64,000 bases of DNA from Bradyrhizobium sp. 199 (GCF_023073355.1 NZ_JADPJI010000008.1:248001-312000), one strand, 5' to 3'. Counted from the stretch's first letter, positions 26,252 through 35,534 are shown. Numbers and translations are program-made. The notes: a model not told the origin generated them from the sequence alone.

Positions 26252-27046
26252 ATGACCGCGCCCGTCTCCCAACCCGATGATCCCGCCCTGCTCCGGATCG
26301 ACGGCCCCATCGCGACCATCACGCTCAACCGTCCCGCCGCGTTCAACTCCATCAACCTTGCGATCGCGCAGAAGCTCGAACAGCTCGCAGCCTCCATCGA
26401 AGGCGACGACAACATCCGCGTCGTGGTGCTCGAAGGCGAAGGCCGCGCCTTCTCGGCCGGCGGCGATCTGCAGACGATCGGGGCGGCCGCCGAAGCGGGC
26501 ACAGTGACGCCGGTCGTCGGCGAGCTCCTGAAGCACTATCACGCCTTCATCGAGATTATCCGCCGCATGCCGAAGATCTCGCTGTCGAGCGTGCACGGCT
26601 CGGCCGCCGGCGCCGGCATGGGCCTCGCCTTCGTCACCGATCTCTGCATTGCCGCTGATGATGCCAAGTTCACGCCGGCCTACGCCAAGATCGGGGTGTC
26701 GCCGGACGGCGGCTCGACGGTCGGCATCGTCGGCACGGTCGGCTCCCGCCGCGCGCTCCAGATGTTTCTGGCCGAGGACAATTTCACCGCCCAGCAGGCC
26801 CATGAATGGGGCCTTGTCGCCAAGCTTGTGCCCGCCGCGGAGCTGAAGGCGGCGACGCGGCAGCTCGCGGAGCGCCTGGCGCAGAACGCGCCGGCCGCGA
26901 TCGCCGGCACCAAGCAGCTGGTCTACCAGGCCGCCACCACACCGGTGAAGCAGCAGCTGGACGCCGAGGAGCACAAGATCATCATGGCGATGAACACGGA
27001 GGCGTTTCGTACCGCGGTGAAGAAATTCACGAGCAAGTCAAAGTGA
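26252..27046 (+). CDS. Enoyl-CoA hydratase/isomerase family protein
   Basis: This 264-aa crotonase-fold protein has the oxyanion-hole segments (AFSAGGDLQ and SSVHGSAAGAGMGLAFVTDL). The second catalytic region reads FTPAYAKIGVSPDGGST, where the glutamate used by true hydratases is replaced by Asp/Gly residues, so it may act as an isomerase or thioesterase-like enzyme instead. The gene diverges from the ferredoxin reductase and overlaps the downstream phosphatase by four bases (GTGA), an unusual pairing. Confidence 0.88.
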   Translation: MTAPVSQPDDPALLRIDGPIATITLNRPAAFNSINLAIAQKLEQLAASIEGDDNIRVVVLEGEGRAFSAGGDLQTIGAAAEAGTVTPVVGELLKHYHAFIEIIRRMPKISLSSVHGSAAGAGMGLAFVTDLCIAADDAKFTPAYAKIGVSPDGGSTVGIVGTVGSRRALQMFLAEDNFTAQQAHEWGLVAKLVPAAELKAATRQLAERLAQNAPAAIAGTKQLVYQAATTPVKQQLDAEEHKIIMAMNTEAFRTAVKKFTSKSK

Positions 27047-27618
27047 CGGCGCCCGCGCGCAGCTTCTACGGCCTTCGTCACGGCGCGACCGACTGGAATC
27101 GCGAGGGACGTTTCCAGGGGCGGACCGACAATCCGCTGAACGAAGACGGCCTGCGGCAGGCGCACGAAGCCGTGGACATGCTGCGCGGCGCCGGCATCAG
27201 CCGCATCGTCGCAAGCCCCCTGGTGCGCGCGGCACGAACGGCCGAGATCATCGCGGACGCGATCTCGGTCCCGCTCGCGATCGACGAAGGCATCGTCGAG
27301 TTCGATTTCGGCAGCTTTGAGGGCCTTCCCGTCCGCGACCTGATGATCAAGCACGGCGTCAAATCTGCGGCGGGCCTCGTGTCGATCCTTCCGACCGACG
27401 GCGAAGACTGGCACGCCATGACCGAACGCTCGCTGCGTTGCGTTTCGACCTGGCTCGCGCGTCATCCTGACGACAATCTGCTGTTCGTCTGCCACGACGC
27501 GGTGATGCAAGGAATGGCGAACGTGCTGTGCGGCAGCTACTTCAGGAATAGCCACGGCACGCCGTTCCGCTACGTCCGCGAATCAGCGCGGTGGCGTGTC
27601 GAGCAAGTCGTTATTTAG
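27043..27618 (+). CDS. Histidine phosphatase (phosphoglycerate mutase-like) family protein
   Basis: This 191-aa enzyme starts with GTG at 27043, overlapping the enoyl-CoA hydratase stop (GTGA); a longer frame upstream only shadows that gene. It carries the RHG motif with the phospho-accepting histidine (YGLRHGATDW), the second arginine region (SPLVRAARTAEII), the catalytic glutamate (VEFDFGSFEG) and the second histidine (FVCHDAVMQ). The family removes phosphate from sugars, cofactors or small metabolites. Its 3' end overlaps the convergent TRAP gene by eight bases. Confidence 0.88.
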   Translation: MTAPARSFYGLRHGATDWNREGRFQGRTDNPLNEDGLRQAHEAVDMLRGAGISRIVASPLVRAARTAEIIADAISVPLAIDEGIVEFDFGSFEGLPVRDLMIKHGVKSAAGLVSILPTDGEDWHAMTERSLRCVSTWLARHPDDNLLFVCHDAVMQGMANVLCGSYFRNSHGTPFRYVRESARWRVEQVVI

Positions 27619-28951
27619 GACAGATGTAGCCCGTGCCCGCCGGCGACTTGAAGCAGCCGACCGACTCCGGCAGCACCTTCTGCGGCAGCCACAGCACCAC
27701 GCTCGGAAAGTAGATTGCGAATGCGATCGTCCCCAGGAACACCAGATAGATCGGCAATGCCGCGCGCAAGGCCTTGGCGAAACTGACGCCGACGAATTTC
27801 GACGCCATCAGCAGCACCAGGCCGTAAGGCGGCGTGATCAGACCGAAGGCGAGCGTCGCGATCAGCACCACGCCCATATGGACGGAATTGATGTCCCCTG
27901 CTTCCGTCAGCGTGTTGACCAGCGGCATGAAGATGATGATGGTCGGCACTGGCTCGATGAAGTCGCCGACGATGGTGAAGAGCAGCACCATCAGCAGCAT
28001 GATCAGATGCGGATCATTGCCCGCCAGCGAGGTGATGACCTCCGCGATGTAGCTTGCACCGCGCAGATAAGCGAGCATCCAGCCAAAGGCGTTGGCGGCG
28101 CCGATGGTGATCAGCGGCAGCGAGAAGATCAGGCCGGCGAGACAGAAATCGTAAGGAATTTTCCGGATATGGCCCCGGTTGAGCGCGGGGATCACGACGA
28201 GGACGATCCAGACCACGGCGACGACGCCCGCCTCCGTCGGCGTGAACCAGCCGGTCAGGATGCCTCCGAGCAGGATTACCGGGATCATCAGCGGCAGGGC
28301 AGCATCTCCGGCGGCGAACACCACCTGCCGCAGCGGCGCACGCGGCTTGCGCAGGCCGGAGGGACCGAAGAAATAGCAGTAGATCATCAGGCCGAAGCCG
28401 ATCATCAGGCCCGGCACGACGCCGGCCATGAACAGGCCGGCGATCGAGACGTTGCCGACCGCGCCATAGACCACCGCCGTGATGCTCGGCGGCACCAGTG
28501 CCGCGATGGTCGAGGCCGACGCAATGATGGCGGCGATGAAGGCCGGTTCATAGCCCTCGCGCTTCATCGGGCCGCCCAGCGCGCGACTCATCACGGCAAC
28601 GTCAGCGGTTGTCGAGCCCGACATCTCCGAGAAGAACATGCTGAAGACGACCACGACCTGCGACAGGCCGCCCCTGATATGCCCGACCAGCGACACCGAG
28701 AGATTGGCTATTCGCACCACCACATTCGCCGAGCTCATGAGCTCGCCGACCAGCAGGAAAAACGGGATCGCCAGCAGCGCCTCGGAATCGACGCCGTCGA
28801 AAATCTTCTGGATGATGGCGGCGAGCGAAACATCCGACAGCAGCGCGCCGATGAAGACGCCGGCCATCAGCGAGAACGGCACGGGCACGCCGAGATAGCC
28901 GAACGAGAGGAAGCAGATCGTCATCAACGCCAGAACAACGGGTGCGCTCAC
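27611..28951 (-). CDS. dctM: TRAP transporter large permease subunit (DctM)
   Basis: This 446-aa inner-membrane protein has about twelve helices and the TRAP large-subunit signatures (LVPPSITAVVYGAVGNVSIAG and FGLITPPYGLVL). It moves substrate with sodium or proton symport, using the small subunit and the periplasmic binding protein encoded just upstream. The start is the GTG at 28951, ten bases after the dctQ stop; the open frame above it overlaps dctQ. The C-terminus ends with an unusual hydrophilic tail containing two cysteines. Confidence 0.92.
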   Translation of the reverse strand: MSAPVVLALMTICFLSFGYLGVPVPFSLMAGVFIGALLSDVSLAAIIQKIFDGVDSEALLAIPFFLLVGELMSSANVVVRIANLSVSLVGHIRGGLSQVVVVFSMFFSEMSGSTTADVAVMSRALGGPMKREGYEPAFIAAIIASASTIAALVPPSITAVVYGAVGNVSIAGLFMAGVVPGLMIGFGLMIYCYFFGPSGLRKPRAPLRQVVFAAGDAALPLMIPVILLGGILTGWFTPTEAGVVAVVWIVLVVIPALNRGHIRKIPYDFCLAGLIFSLPLITIGAANAFGWMLAYLRGASYIAEVITSLAGNDPHLIMLLMVLLFTIVGDFIEPVPTIIIFMPLVNTLTEAGDINSVHMGVVLIATLAFGLITPPYGLVLLMASKFVGVSFAKALRAALPIYLVFLGTIAFAIYFPSVVLWLPQKVLPESVGCFKSPAGTGYICPK

Positions 28952-28961
28952 GGCTGTGTCC

Positions 28962-29528
28962 TCATCTGTACGTCGGTGATGACAGGTCCCCGTCGTCTTC
29001 CTCGGGCGGCTCGGGGTGGTCAAAGCCGTTGCGCAGACCGTTGACGAGTTGCTCGAGGGTGAACAGGCCGATCAGCACGCCCGACAGCGGAATGATTGCG
29101 TAGAGCGAGGCAATCGGCGTGCCCGACGGCAGGCGGAAACTGCCGAAGCCGCGCAGATAATTCTGGTAGCCGTACCAGATCAGGCAAATGGCGACGCCGA
29201 GCACGACGAGACGGATGATCACCTCAACGATCAGCCGAGAGGTGCCGTGCATCGCCTCGGAGATCGCGGTGAGATAGAGGTGGTCGTTGCGGCGCGTCGC
29301 GGCGGCCGTACCGACGAAGATCGCGTAAACGAACAGCGTCGAGGTCACCTCCTGCAGCCACAGCCAGGGATGGCCGACGGTGCGGGTGACAATATCGGCT
29401 GTCACCGAGAGCGAGAAGCCGAAGCAGAGCAGGCCGCAGAGAATCATCAGCGCCAGCTCGAGCCAGTCCAGCCCGCGCCATTTGAGGTGTCGTTGCCGTT
29501 GCAGCAGCAGTTTGTCGACGATGGGCAT
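28962..29528 (-). CDS. dctQ: TRAP transporter small permease subunit (DctQ)
   Basis: This 188-aa four-helix membrane protein carries the usual WLQEVTSTLFVYAIFVGTAAA segment of DctQ subunits. I start it at the ATG at 29528 (MPIVDK); the open frame upstream reads through a palindromic repeat. The hydrophilic C-terminus (PEPPEEDDGDL) is cytoplasmic. It lies between the binding protein and DctM genes in the standard P-Q-M order. Confidence 0.9.
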   Translation of the reverse strand: MPIVDKLLLQRQRHLKWRGLDWLELALMILCGLLCFGFSLSVTADIVTRTVGHPWLWLQEVTSTLFVYAIFVGTAAATRRNDHLYLTAISEAMHGTSRLIVEVIIRLVVLGVAICLIWYGYQNYLRGFGSFRLPSGTPIASLYAIIPLSGVLIGLFTLEQLVNGLRNGFDHPEPPEEDDGDLSSPTYR

Positions 29529-29550
29529 TGTTGCTCCCGGCTGCAGCTTT

Positions 29551-29639
29551 CCGTGATGGCCGGCTTGTCCCGGCCATCCACGCACTTGGCGCGGTCGAAG
29601 GAAGAACATGGATGCCCGGGACAAGCCCGGGCATGACGG
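29551..29639. repeat. Palindromic repeat family B, copy 2
   Basis: An 89-bp element between dctP and dctQ with two stems, GGCCGGCTTGTCCCGGCC and GCCCGGGACAAGCCCGGGC, and outer ends TGATGG and CATGACGG. It resembles the element at 18700-18782 in overall plan but differs in its arms, so it may be a separate subfamily. Confidence 0.75.
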
Positions 29640-29652
29640 CTTCGATTGCGGC

Positions 29653-30648
29653 CTAATTAATCGACCGGATCAAATCCTTGATCTTCTCAGCGTGCGGGCC
29701 GAGCTCCTTGGCGAGCTTGTCGAGATAGGGATCGGCGATCGCCGTAAAGCTCTTCTTGTCGACGTTGTCGACGATCTTCACGCCCATCTTTTTCAACTTC
29801 TCGGCCGCGGTCCGCTCCAGGTCGAACGCTTTCTGCGGCTCCCTGGAGCTGACCTCGTTCCCCGCCGCCTGCACCCAGCCCTTCTGCTCGGCCGAGAGGC
29901 TCTGCCAGAGCTTGTCGGAGATGAACACCAGCGCGTTGTTGGCCTCGTGCTCGGTGATGTTGAGGACCGGGGCGACCTCGTAGTGCTTGTTGACGAGGTA
30001 GACGTTGATGCTGTTCTCGGCGACCTCGACAACGCCGGTTTGCAAGCTGGTGTAGACGCTGCCGAATGGCATGTGCACGGTCTGGGCGCCGTAGGCCGGG
30101 AACATGGTGTCCTCGGTCGCAGTCGCTTGCACGCGGATCTTCAGACCCTTGATCTCGCCGACATTGTGAATCTCCCTCTTGGAGTACATGTGGCGCACGC
30201 CCTGCGAGCCGGTCGCGATCACGTGCAGGCCCTGCGTGGTCTCGTCGATCATGGACTTGAGCGCTTCGAACACTTTCGGGTCGGCCAGGCCCTTGACCAC
30301 GTGATTCTCGTCGCGGAACAGGAAGTGCAACGACATCACGCCCGCCTGCGGCGAGATCGTCGCGGTGTTCGCCGAGGAGATGATCGCGAATTCGACGTCG
30401 CCCGCCTTCACGAGCTGCAGCACCTGCGGCTCCTGCCCGAGCTGCGCACCTGGATACTGGTCGATGATCATGGTGCCCTTGCTCAATTCCTTGAGCTTCT
30501 CGGCGAAGAGATCACCCGCGATGGAATAGCCGGTGTTGCGCGGCTGGTCATAGGCGAAGCGATAATGCTTTACCTCCTGCGCCCCCGCCCCGGTGACGAA
30601 AAGCATAGCGGCCGCGGCCGCCAACCCACGCATGGATCGTGCAATCAT
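29653..30648 (-). CDS. dctP: TRAP transporter substrate-binding protein (DctP)
   Basis: This 331-aa periplasmic protein has a Sec signal (MRGLAAAAAMLFVTGAGAQ), cleaved after GAGA or AQ, and the DctP pattern with the conserved arginine in LKIRVQATATEDTMF that usually binds the ligand carboxylate. The ligand is therefore probably an organic or sugar acid. It lies directly downstream of the IlvD/Edd dehydratase gene and begins the dctPQM set, so the transported compound is likely the precursor or substrate of that dehydratase. Confidence 0.92.
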   Translation of the reverse strand: MIARSMRGLAAAAAMLFVTGAGAQEVKHYRFAYDQPRNTGYSIAGDLFAEKLKELSKGTMIIDQYPGAQLGQEPQVLQLVKAGDVEFAIISSANTATISPQAGVMSLHFLFRDENHVVKGLADPKVFEALKSMIDETTQGLHVIATGSQGVRHMYSKREIHNVGEIKGLKIRVQATATEDTMFPAYGAQTVHMPFGSVYTSLQTGVVEVAENSINVYLVNKHYEVAPVLNITEHEANNALVFISDKLWQSLSAEQKGWVQAAGNEVSSREPQKAFDLERTAAEKLKKMGVKIVDNVDKKSFTAIADPYLDKLAKELGPHAEKIKDLIRSIN

Positions 30649-30703
30649 CGTTTCCCCCTGTGTTATCGCCCGCCGCTGTGCGGTCTGAGCGCTCGTCGTT
30701 CGG

Positions 30704-32422
30704 TCAGCTTGTCTCGGTCTTCTTCCCAGTCCTTTGCATGAAATCGAAGTCGCAGCCCTCGTCGGCCTGCATGATGGTCTCGTTGAACAGCCAGGCGTAG
30801 CCGCGCCGCGCGTCTTCCGGCGCAGCGGCGGGCTTCAGCGTAGCGCGCCGCTGTTCGAGTTCGGCCGCGTCGACCAGCAGCTCGATGTTGCGCTTGGCCA
30901 CGTCGAGGCGGATCATGTCGCCATTCTTCACCAGCGCCAGGGGCCCGCCGACGGCAGATTCGGGCGTGATGTGCAGCACGATGGTGCCGAACGCGGTGCC
31001 GCTCATGCGCGCGTCGGAGATGCGCACCATGTCCTTGGTGCCGCCGCGCGCGAGCTTCTTGGGAATCGGCAGATAGCCGGCCTCGGGCATGCCCGGCGCC
31101 CCCTTTGGGCCGGCATTGCGCAGCACCAGCACGTCGTCGGCGGTCACGTCGAGATCGGCATCATCAACCCGCAGGGTCATGTCCTCGACCGATTCGAACA
31201 CCACCGCGCGCCCGATGTGCTGCAACAGTTTCGGGCTGGCGGCCGATTGCTTGATCACCGCGCCGCGCGGCGCAAGATTACCGTGCAGGACGGCGAGTCC
31301 GCCTTCCTTCTTGATCGGATTGTCGCGCGGTCGGATCGCATCCTGGCCCGGCACGTCCTCCGCATCGGCGACGACGTCGCGCAGCGTCTGGCCGCTGATG
31401 GTCTTGGCATCGAGATCGACGAGATCGCCGAGCTGCGCCAGCAGCTTCGGCACGCCGCCGGCGTGATGGAAATGCTCCATGTAATGTTCGCCTGACGGCT
31501 TGAGGTCGACGAGCACCGGCACCTCGCGGCCGATCTGGTCGAACACTTCGAGGTCGAGCCGGTGCGGCGAGCGATGCGCCATCGCGGTCAGATGGATGAG
31601 GCCGTTGGTCGAGCCGCCGATCGCCTGAAGCACGACCTGGGCGTTCTTGAAAGATGCCGGCGTCAGCAGCTCGCTCGGCCTCGGCCCCTTCGTCTTCGCC
31701 ATCTCGGCCGCCACCTTGCCGCTCGCCTCAGCGAGACGAAAGCGCTCGGCATGCGGCGCGGGAATCGTCGCGCTCATCGGCAGCGACAGGCCCATGGCTT
31801 CGATCATGCAGGCCATGGTCGAGGCTGTCCCCATCACCATGCAGGTGCCGACCGATGGCGCCAGCCGCCCGTTCACCGCCTCGATCTCGACATCATCCAT
31901 CTCGCCGGCGCGGTATTTCGCCCAGAGCCGACGGCAGTCGGTGCAGGCGCCCAGCACCTCGCCCTTGTGATGGCCAACCACCATGGGCCCTACGGGGATG
32001 ACCACTGTCGGCAGGTCGGCGCTGATCGCCGCCATCACCTGCGCCGGCAAAGTCTTGTCGCAGCCGCCGATCACGATCACCGAATCCATCGGCTGCGCCC
32101 GGATCATCTCCTCGGTGTCCATCGCCATCAGATTGCGCAGATACATCGAGGTCGGATGCGCAAAGCTCTCGGCGATCGAGATGGTCGGGAACACGAACGG
32201 CATCGCGCCCGACAGCATCACGCCGCGCTTTGCGGCTTCGATGATCTGGGGGACGTTGCCGTGGCAGGGATTGTAGTCGCTATAGGTGTTGGTGATGCCG
32301 ACGATCGGGCGCTCCAGCGCGTCGTCGGAATAGCCCATGGCCTTGATGAATGCCTTGCGCAGGAACAGCGAGAAGCCGGCATCGCCATAGCTCGTCAGAC
32401 CCTTGCGCAACCCACTCGTCAT
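30704..32422 (-). CDS. IlvD/Edd-family dehydratase, likely sugar-acid dehydratase
   Basis: This 572-aa enzyme has the three cysteines that hold the iron-sulfur cluster in this family (NPCHGN, GGCDKT, SVGTCMVMGTAST). Members dehydrate branched-chain dihydroxyacids or aldonic acids such as arabinonate, xylonate or galactonate to 2-keto-3-deoxy acids. Biosynthetic IlvD is unlikely because it is next to a TRAP importer and a GntR regulator, and because a sugar-acid type ends in a tail like DEGCDFDFM. I chose the ATG at 32422; upstream frames lie in the regulatory gap. It is divergent from the GntR gene. Confidence 0.85.
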   Translation of the reverse strand: MTSGLRKGLTSYGDAGFSLFLRKAFIKAMGYSDDALERPIVGITNTYSDYNPCHGNVPQIIEAAKRGVMLSGAMPFVFPTISIAESFAHPTSMYLRNLMAMDTEEMIRAQPMDSVIVIGGCDKTLPAQVMAAISADLPTVVIPVGPMVVGHHKGEVLGACTDCRRLWAKYRAGEMDDVEIEAVNGRLAPSVGTCMVMGTASTMACMIEAMGLSLPMSATIPAPHAERFRLAEASGKVAAEMAKTKGPRPSELLTPASFKNAQVVLQAIGGSTNGLIHLTAMAHRSPHRLDLEVFDQIGREVPVLVDLKPSGEHYMEHFHHAGGVPKLLAQLGDLVDLDAKTISGQTLRDVVADAEDVPGQDAIRPRDNPIKKEGGLAVLHGNLAPRGAVIKQSAASPKLLQHIGRAVVFESVEDMTLRVDDADLDVTADDVLVLRNAGPKGAPGMPEAGYLPIPKKLARGGTKDMVRISDARMSGTAFGTIVLHITPESAVGGPLALVKNGDMIRLDVAKRNIELLVDAAELEQRRATLKPAAAPEDARRGYAWLFNETIMQADEGCDFDFMQRTGKKTETS

Positions 32423-32466
32423 CGTGCCAGTCCTTCCAATTTGCCATTGTGGTACAGCCTGCCCCT

Positions 32467-32545
32467 CGATTGTCAATAAGGTTGGTCTATTCTGTCGCAT
32501 TTCTGGTCCACGACACCATTGGCGGGCACGAATTATTGACAATCG
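32467..32545. promoter_or_regulatory. Inverted-repeat operator pair between dehydratase and GntR gene
   Basis: CGATTGTCAATAA at 32467-32479 and its exact reverse complement TTATTGACAATCG at 32533-32545 are 13-bp arms 53 bases apart. They flank the divergent promoters of the dehydratase (32422) and the GntR regulator (32596). Two oppositely oriented identical sites in such a gap strongly suggest binding by the adjacent GntR protein, controlling both directions. Confidence 0.7.
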
Positions 32546-32595
32546 GCTCCTTCCCTGCTTCACAGGGCGACCGGCTGCAGCCGGAGGCCGAGGGC

Positions 32596-33285
32596 ATGTC
32601 CGAGATTCGCACCGCAGACGCCATGCCAGTCCGGCGCGATGACCCGGACGACGTCGTCGCGCGGCTGGAGGAGGACATCATCTTCGGCCGCCTGCCGCCG
32701 GGGGCGCGCCTGACCGAAGATGCGCTGATGTCGCGCTACGGCACCTCCCGCCACTTCGTGCGCCAGGCGCTGGTGGATGCGGAACGGCGCGGCATCGTCC
32801 GCCGCGAAAAGAACGTCGGCGCCACCGTGCGGTTCTACTCGCCCGGCGAAGTCGGGCAGATCTACGAGGTCCGGGAGATGCTGACGCGGCAGGCCGCGCT
32901 GATGATCCCCCTGCCCGCACCGAAAGACCTGATCGACGAACTCGCCGCCTTGCAACGGCAATATTGCGCGAGGGCCGACGCGCAGGATCTGCGCGGCATC
33001 CACGAAGCCAACGACGCCTTCCACCTCGCGCTGTTCTCTGCCTGCGGCAATCCCTATCTGGTGCGCTCGCTGCAGGACTACATGAACCTGACGCTACCGA
33101 TGCGCGCCAAGAACCTCGCCGATCGCGACGGGCTCGCGCAATCGCGGCGTCAGCACGACATGATGATCGAGCTGATGAAAGGCCGCGACAGCTGGGCGCT
33201 GGCGCAGCTTTGCGTGGACCACATGCAGTTCAGCAAAAAGGATTATCTGGTGAGGATTGCTGGCGAAGCTGAAGGCGCAAACTGA
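32596..33285 (+). CDS. GntR-family transcriptional regulator (FadR/FCD subgroup)
   Basis: This 229-aa protein has an N-terminal winged helix (LTEDALMSRYGTSRHFVRQALVDAERRGIVRR, about residues 40-75) and a C-terminal FCD ligand domain with the HEANDAFHLAL and QHDMMIELM segments whose histidines normally bind metal and an organic acid. The ATG at 32596 follows CGGAGG. It should sense the sugar acid or its product and control the divergent dehydratase-TRAP operon through the inverted repeats in the gap. Confidence 0.9.
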   Translation: MSEIRTADAMPVRRDDPDDVVARLEEDIIFGRLPPGARLTEDALMSRYGTSRHFVRQALVDAERRGIVRREKNVGATVRFYSPGEVGQIYEVREMLTRQAALMIPLPAPKDLIDELAALQRQYCARADAQDLRGIHEANDAFHLALFSACGNPYLVRSLQDYMNLTLPMRAKNLADRDGLAQSRRQHDMMIELMKGRDSWALAQLCVDHMQFSKKDYLVRIAGEAEGAN

Positions 33286-33408
33286 TAAATGGTGAGTCTC
33301 CGCTTCTAACCATCAAGCAGGCCTGCGCGAGTGGTCCGACAGCTCGCTCTTAGCCGCAATGCTGACGCTCCAAATCCGGACAGAGCAATGTCCGCCTCTC
33401 GCGCAACT

Positions 33409-33512
33409 AAAGCGCGATGCGATGAGGATGAATCGCCATCGCGCTTTAGGTTGTTGTTTAAGCATGATCTTTTCGGAAAACCGCTGCGCATTTTCCGGAT
33501 CATGCTTTAGAC
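33409..33512. repeat. Two-hairpin intergenic repeat (family D) in a 344-bp gap
   Basis: The gap 33286-33629 has no credible gene. Its core is a repeat I recognise from Bradyrhizobium and related Rhizobiales: hairpin one pairs AAAGCGCGATG with CATCGCGCTTT, and hairpin two pairs AAGCATGATC with GATCATGCTT around TTTTCGGAAAACCGC. It lies between the convergent GntR and epimerase genes and could also help end transcription, although no T-run follows. Confidence 0.8.
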
Positions 33513-33629
33513 ACGAAAATATTCAGTACCGCCTCAGCAAACCGCGATCCACACTCTGGCACTTCCGTAGTCAGCGCAGGCTCGTTTCGGGTCCGTAATC
33601 AACTCCGTGCGACGTCTCAGCTGCCTCGA

Positions 33630-34454
33630 TTAGCGCTTATTCCAATCGATGATGCGGCTCGCATCGCCATCGAACTCCATGCTGCAGAACGTGCCGCCCT
33701 GGAAATAATCCCCGATCGGATCCGGCTTCAGCTTGGCCTGCTCGGCCATCGCGTGGGCCACGTGATCCTCGGAGCGACCCGTGGGGCGATAGCCGAATTC
33801 GTAGGCGCGGTGGTTGTCCCACCAGGCGCGCTCATTGAGGGAGGCGCCGTAGAAGATTTCGAAATGAATGTCGGGATGCTCGAGCCCGATGCGGCAGAGC
33901 TGCACGAGGTCGTCGGGCTTGAGCCAGATCGAAAGCCGGCGCTGGTCGAGCGGCATGTCGCCGAAATTGCCGATGCGCAGGCACGTCACCTTTAGCCCGT
34001 GCTTGTCGGCGTAGAGCGCGCCGACAGCCTCGCCGAACACCTTGCTGACCCCATAGCGGCCATCGGGACGCGGTGTGACGTCAGTGCCGATCTTGTGGTG
34101 GCGCGGATAGAAGCCGACGGCATGGTTCGACGAGGCAAACACCACGCGTTTGACCCCCTTGCGGTAGGCAGCCTCGAACAGGTTGTAGCCGCCGATGATG
34201 TTGGCCTGGAGGATCTGATCCCAGGTGCCTTCGACCGAATAGCCGCCGAAATGGATGATGCCGTCGACGCCCTCGCAGATCGCCTCGCATTGCCCGAGAT
34301 CGGCGAGGTCAGCTGCCTTGAACTTTTCGTTCGCGCCGAGATCGGCCGGCGGCTTGATGTCGGAGAGCAGGAGATCCGGATAGATCGGCGGCAGCAGTTT
34401 TCGCAGGCTGGTGCCGATTCCGCCCGAAGCTCCCGTCATCAAGATGCGCGCCAT
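33630..34454 (-). CDS. NAD-dependent uronate dehydrogenase-like SDR
   Basis: This 274-aa extended short-chain dehydrogenase has the NAD loop TGASGGIGTSL, the VFASSNHAVGFYP strand with the catalytic serine, and YGVSK with the catalytic Tyr-Lys. These segments and the C-terminal FYGASLNERAWWDNHRAYEFGY closely follow uronate dehydrogenase from Agrobacterium as I remember it. That enzyme oxidises galacturonate or glucuronate to an aldaro-lactone. It diverges from an SMP-30 lactonase gene, which supports a sugar-acid oxidation pathway. A sugar other than uronate is possible. Confidence 0.78.
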   Translation of the reverse strand: MARILMTGASGGIGTSLRKLLPPIYPDLLLSDIKPPADLGANEKFKAADLADLGQCEAICEGVDGIIHFGGYSVEGTWDQILQANIIGGYNLFEAAYRKGVKRVVFASSNHAVGFYPRHHKIGTDVTPRPDGRYGVSKVFGEAVGALYADKHGLKVTCLRIGNFGDMPLDQRRLSIWLKPDDLVQLCRIGLEHPDIHFEIFYGASLNERAWWDNHRAYEFGYRPTGRSEDHVAHAMAEQAKLKPDPIGDYFQGGTFCSMEFDGDASRIIDWNKR

Positions 34455-34543
34455 GTCTGTCCTCGCCGTTAGTGTCCGATTTGCGGTGACGTGTCTCTAA
34501 TGATAGCAGGTTTGTCCAGAGGGAACGAAACGAGAGAACCGAC

Positions 34544-35524
34544 ATGAATGAGGCATCGTCCCACTCCGGGGATGGCCGTCACGGCTGGCAGCCGGCGACC
34601 TATTATCCCGATCCCGCGATAAAAGCGCTCGATCCCCGTTTCGAAAAATACTGGCTGAAATTGTCGGCGGTGGAACGGCTGACGACCGGCCTGCGCTGGG
34701 CCGAGGGACCGGTGTGGTTCGGCGACGGGCGCTATCTGCTCTGCAGCGACATTCCGAACCAGCGCATCATCAAATGGGAAGAGGAGACCGGTGCGGTCAG
34801 CGTGTTCCGCAAGCCCTCGAACTTCGCCAACGGGAACACCAGGGATCGCCAAGGCCGGCTCGTCACCTGCGAGCACGGCGGGCGGCGCGTGGTGCGCACC
34901 GAATATGACGGCAGCATCACCGTGCTGATGGATCAATTCAACGGCAAGCCGTTGAACTCGCCGAACGATGTCATTGTTAAATCGGACGGCTCGATCTGGT
35001 TCACCGACCCGACCTTCGGCCTGCTCGGCAATTACGAGGGCTACAAGGCCGAGCCCGAGATCGATCCGAACGTCTACCGGTTCGATCCCGCGACCGGCAA
35101 GGCGACTATCGTCGCCGAGGGCGTGCTTGGTCCGAACGGAGTGTGCTTCTCGCCGGACGAAAAGATTCTCTACGTCGTGGAATCGCGCGGCGTGCCGAAC
35201 CGGAAAATCCTCGCCTATGACGTCGCGGCGGACGGCACCACGATCTCCAACAAGCGCGTCCACATCGATGCCGGCCCGGGCACGCCTGACGGCATGCGCT
35301 GCGACATCGACGGCAATCTCTGGTGTGGCTGGGGCATGGGCGATCCCGAGCTCGACGGCGTCGTGGTGTTCGCGCCCGACGGCGTCATGATCGGCCGCAT
35401 CGCGCTGCCCGAGCGCTGCGCAAATCTCTGCTTCGGCGGCGTCAAGCGCAACCGCCTGTTCATGGCGGCAAGCCAGTCGATCTACGCGCTGTATGTGAAC
35501 ACGCAGGGCGCCGTGGGGGGATAG
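34544..35524 (+). CDS. SMP-30/gluconolactonase-family lactonase
   Basis: This 326-aa six-bladed propeller has the metal-binding glutamate in WAEGPVWF, the asparagine in NSPNDV and the aspartate region of PDGMRCDIDGN, so it is probably an active divalent-metal lactonase. It hydrolyses sugar lactones to free acids. There is no signal peptide, hence cytoplasmic. The gene is 89 bases from, and divergent to, the uronate-dehydrogenase-like gene, an arrangement in which the dehydrogenase makes the lactone that this enzyme opens. Confidence 0.87.
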   Translation: MNEASSHSGDGRHGWQPATYYPDPAIKALDPRFEKYWLKLSAVERLTTGLRWAEGPVWFGDGRYLLCSDIPNQRIIKWEEETGAVSVFRKPSNFANGNTRDRQGRLVTCEHGGRRVVRTEYDGSITVLMDQFNGKPLNSPNDVIVKSDGSIWFTDPTFGLLGNYEGYKAEPEIDPNVYRFDPATGKATIVAEGVLGPNGVCFSPDEKILYVVESRGVPNRKILAYDVAADGTTISNKRVHIDAGPGTPDGMRCDIDGNLWCGWGMGDPELDGVVVFAPDGVMIGRIALPERCANLCFGGVKRNRLFMAASQSIYALYVNTQGAVGG

Positions 35525-35534
35525 AGTCTCTCCG

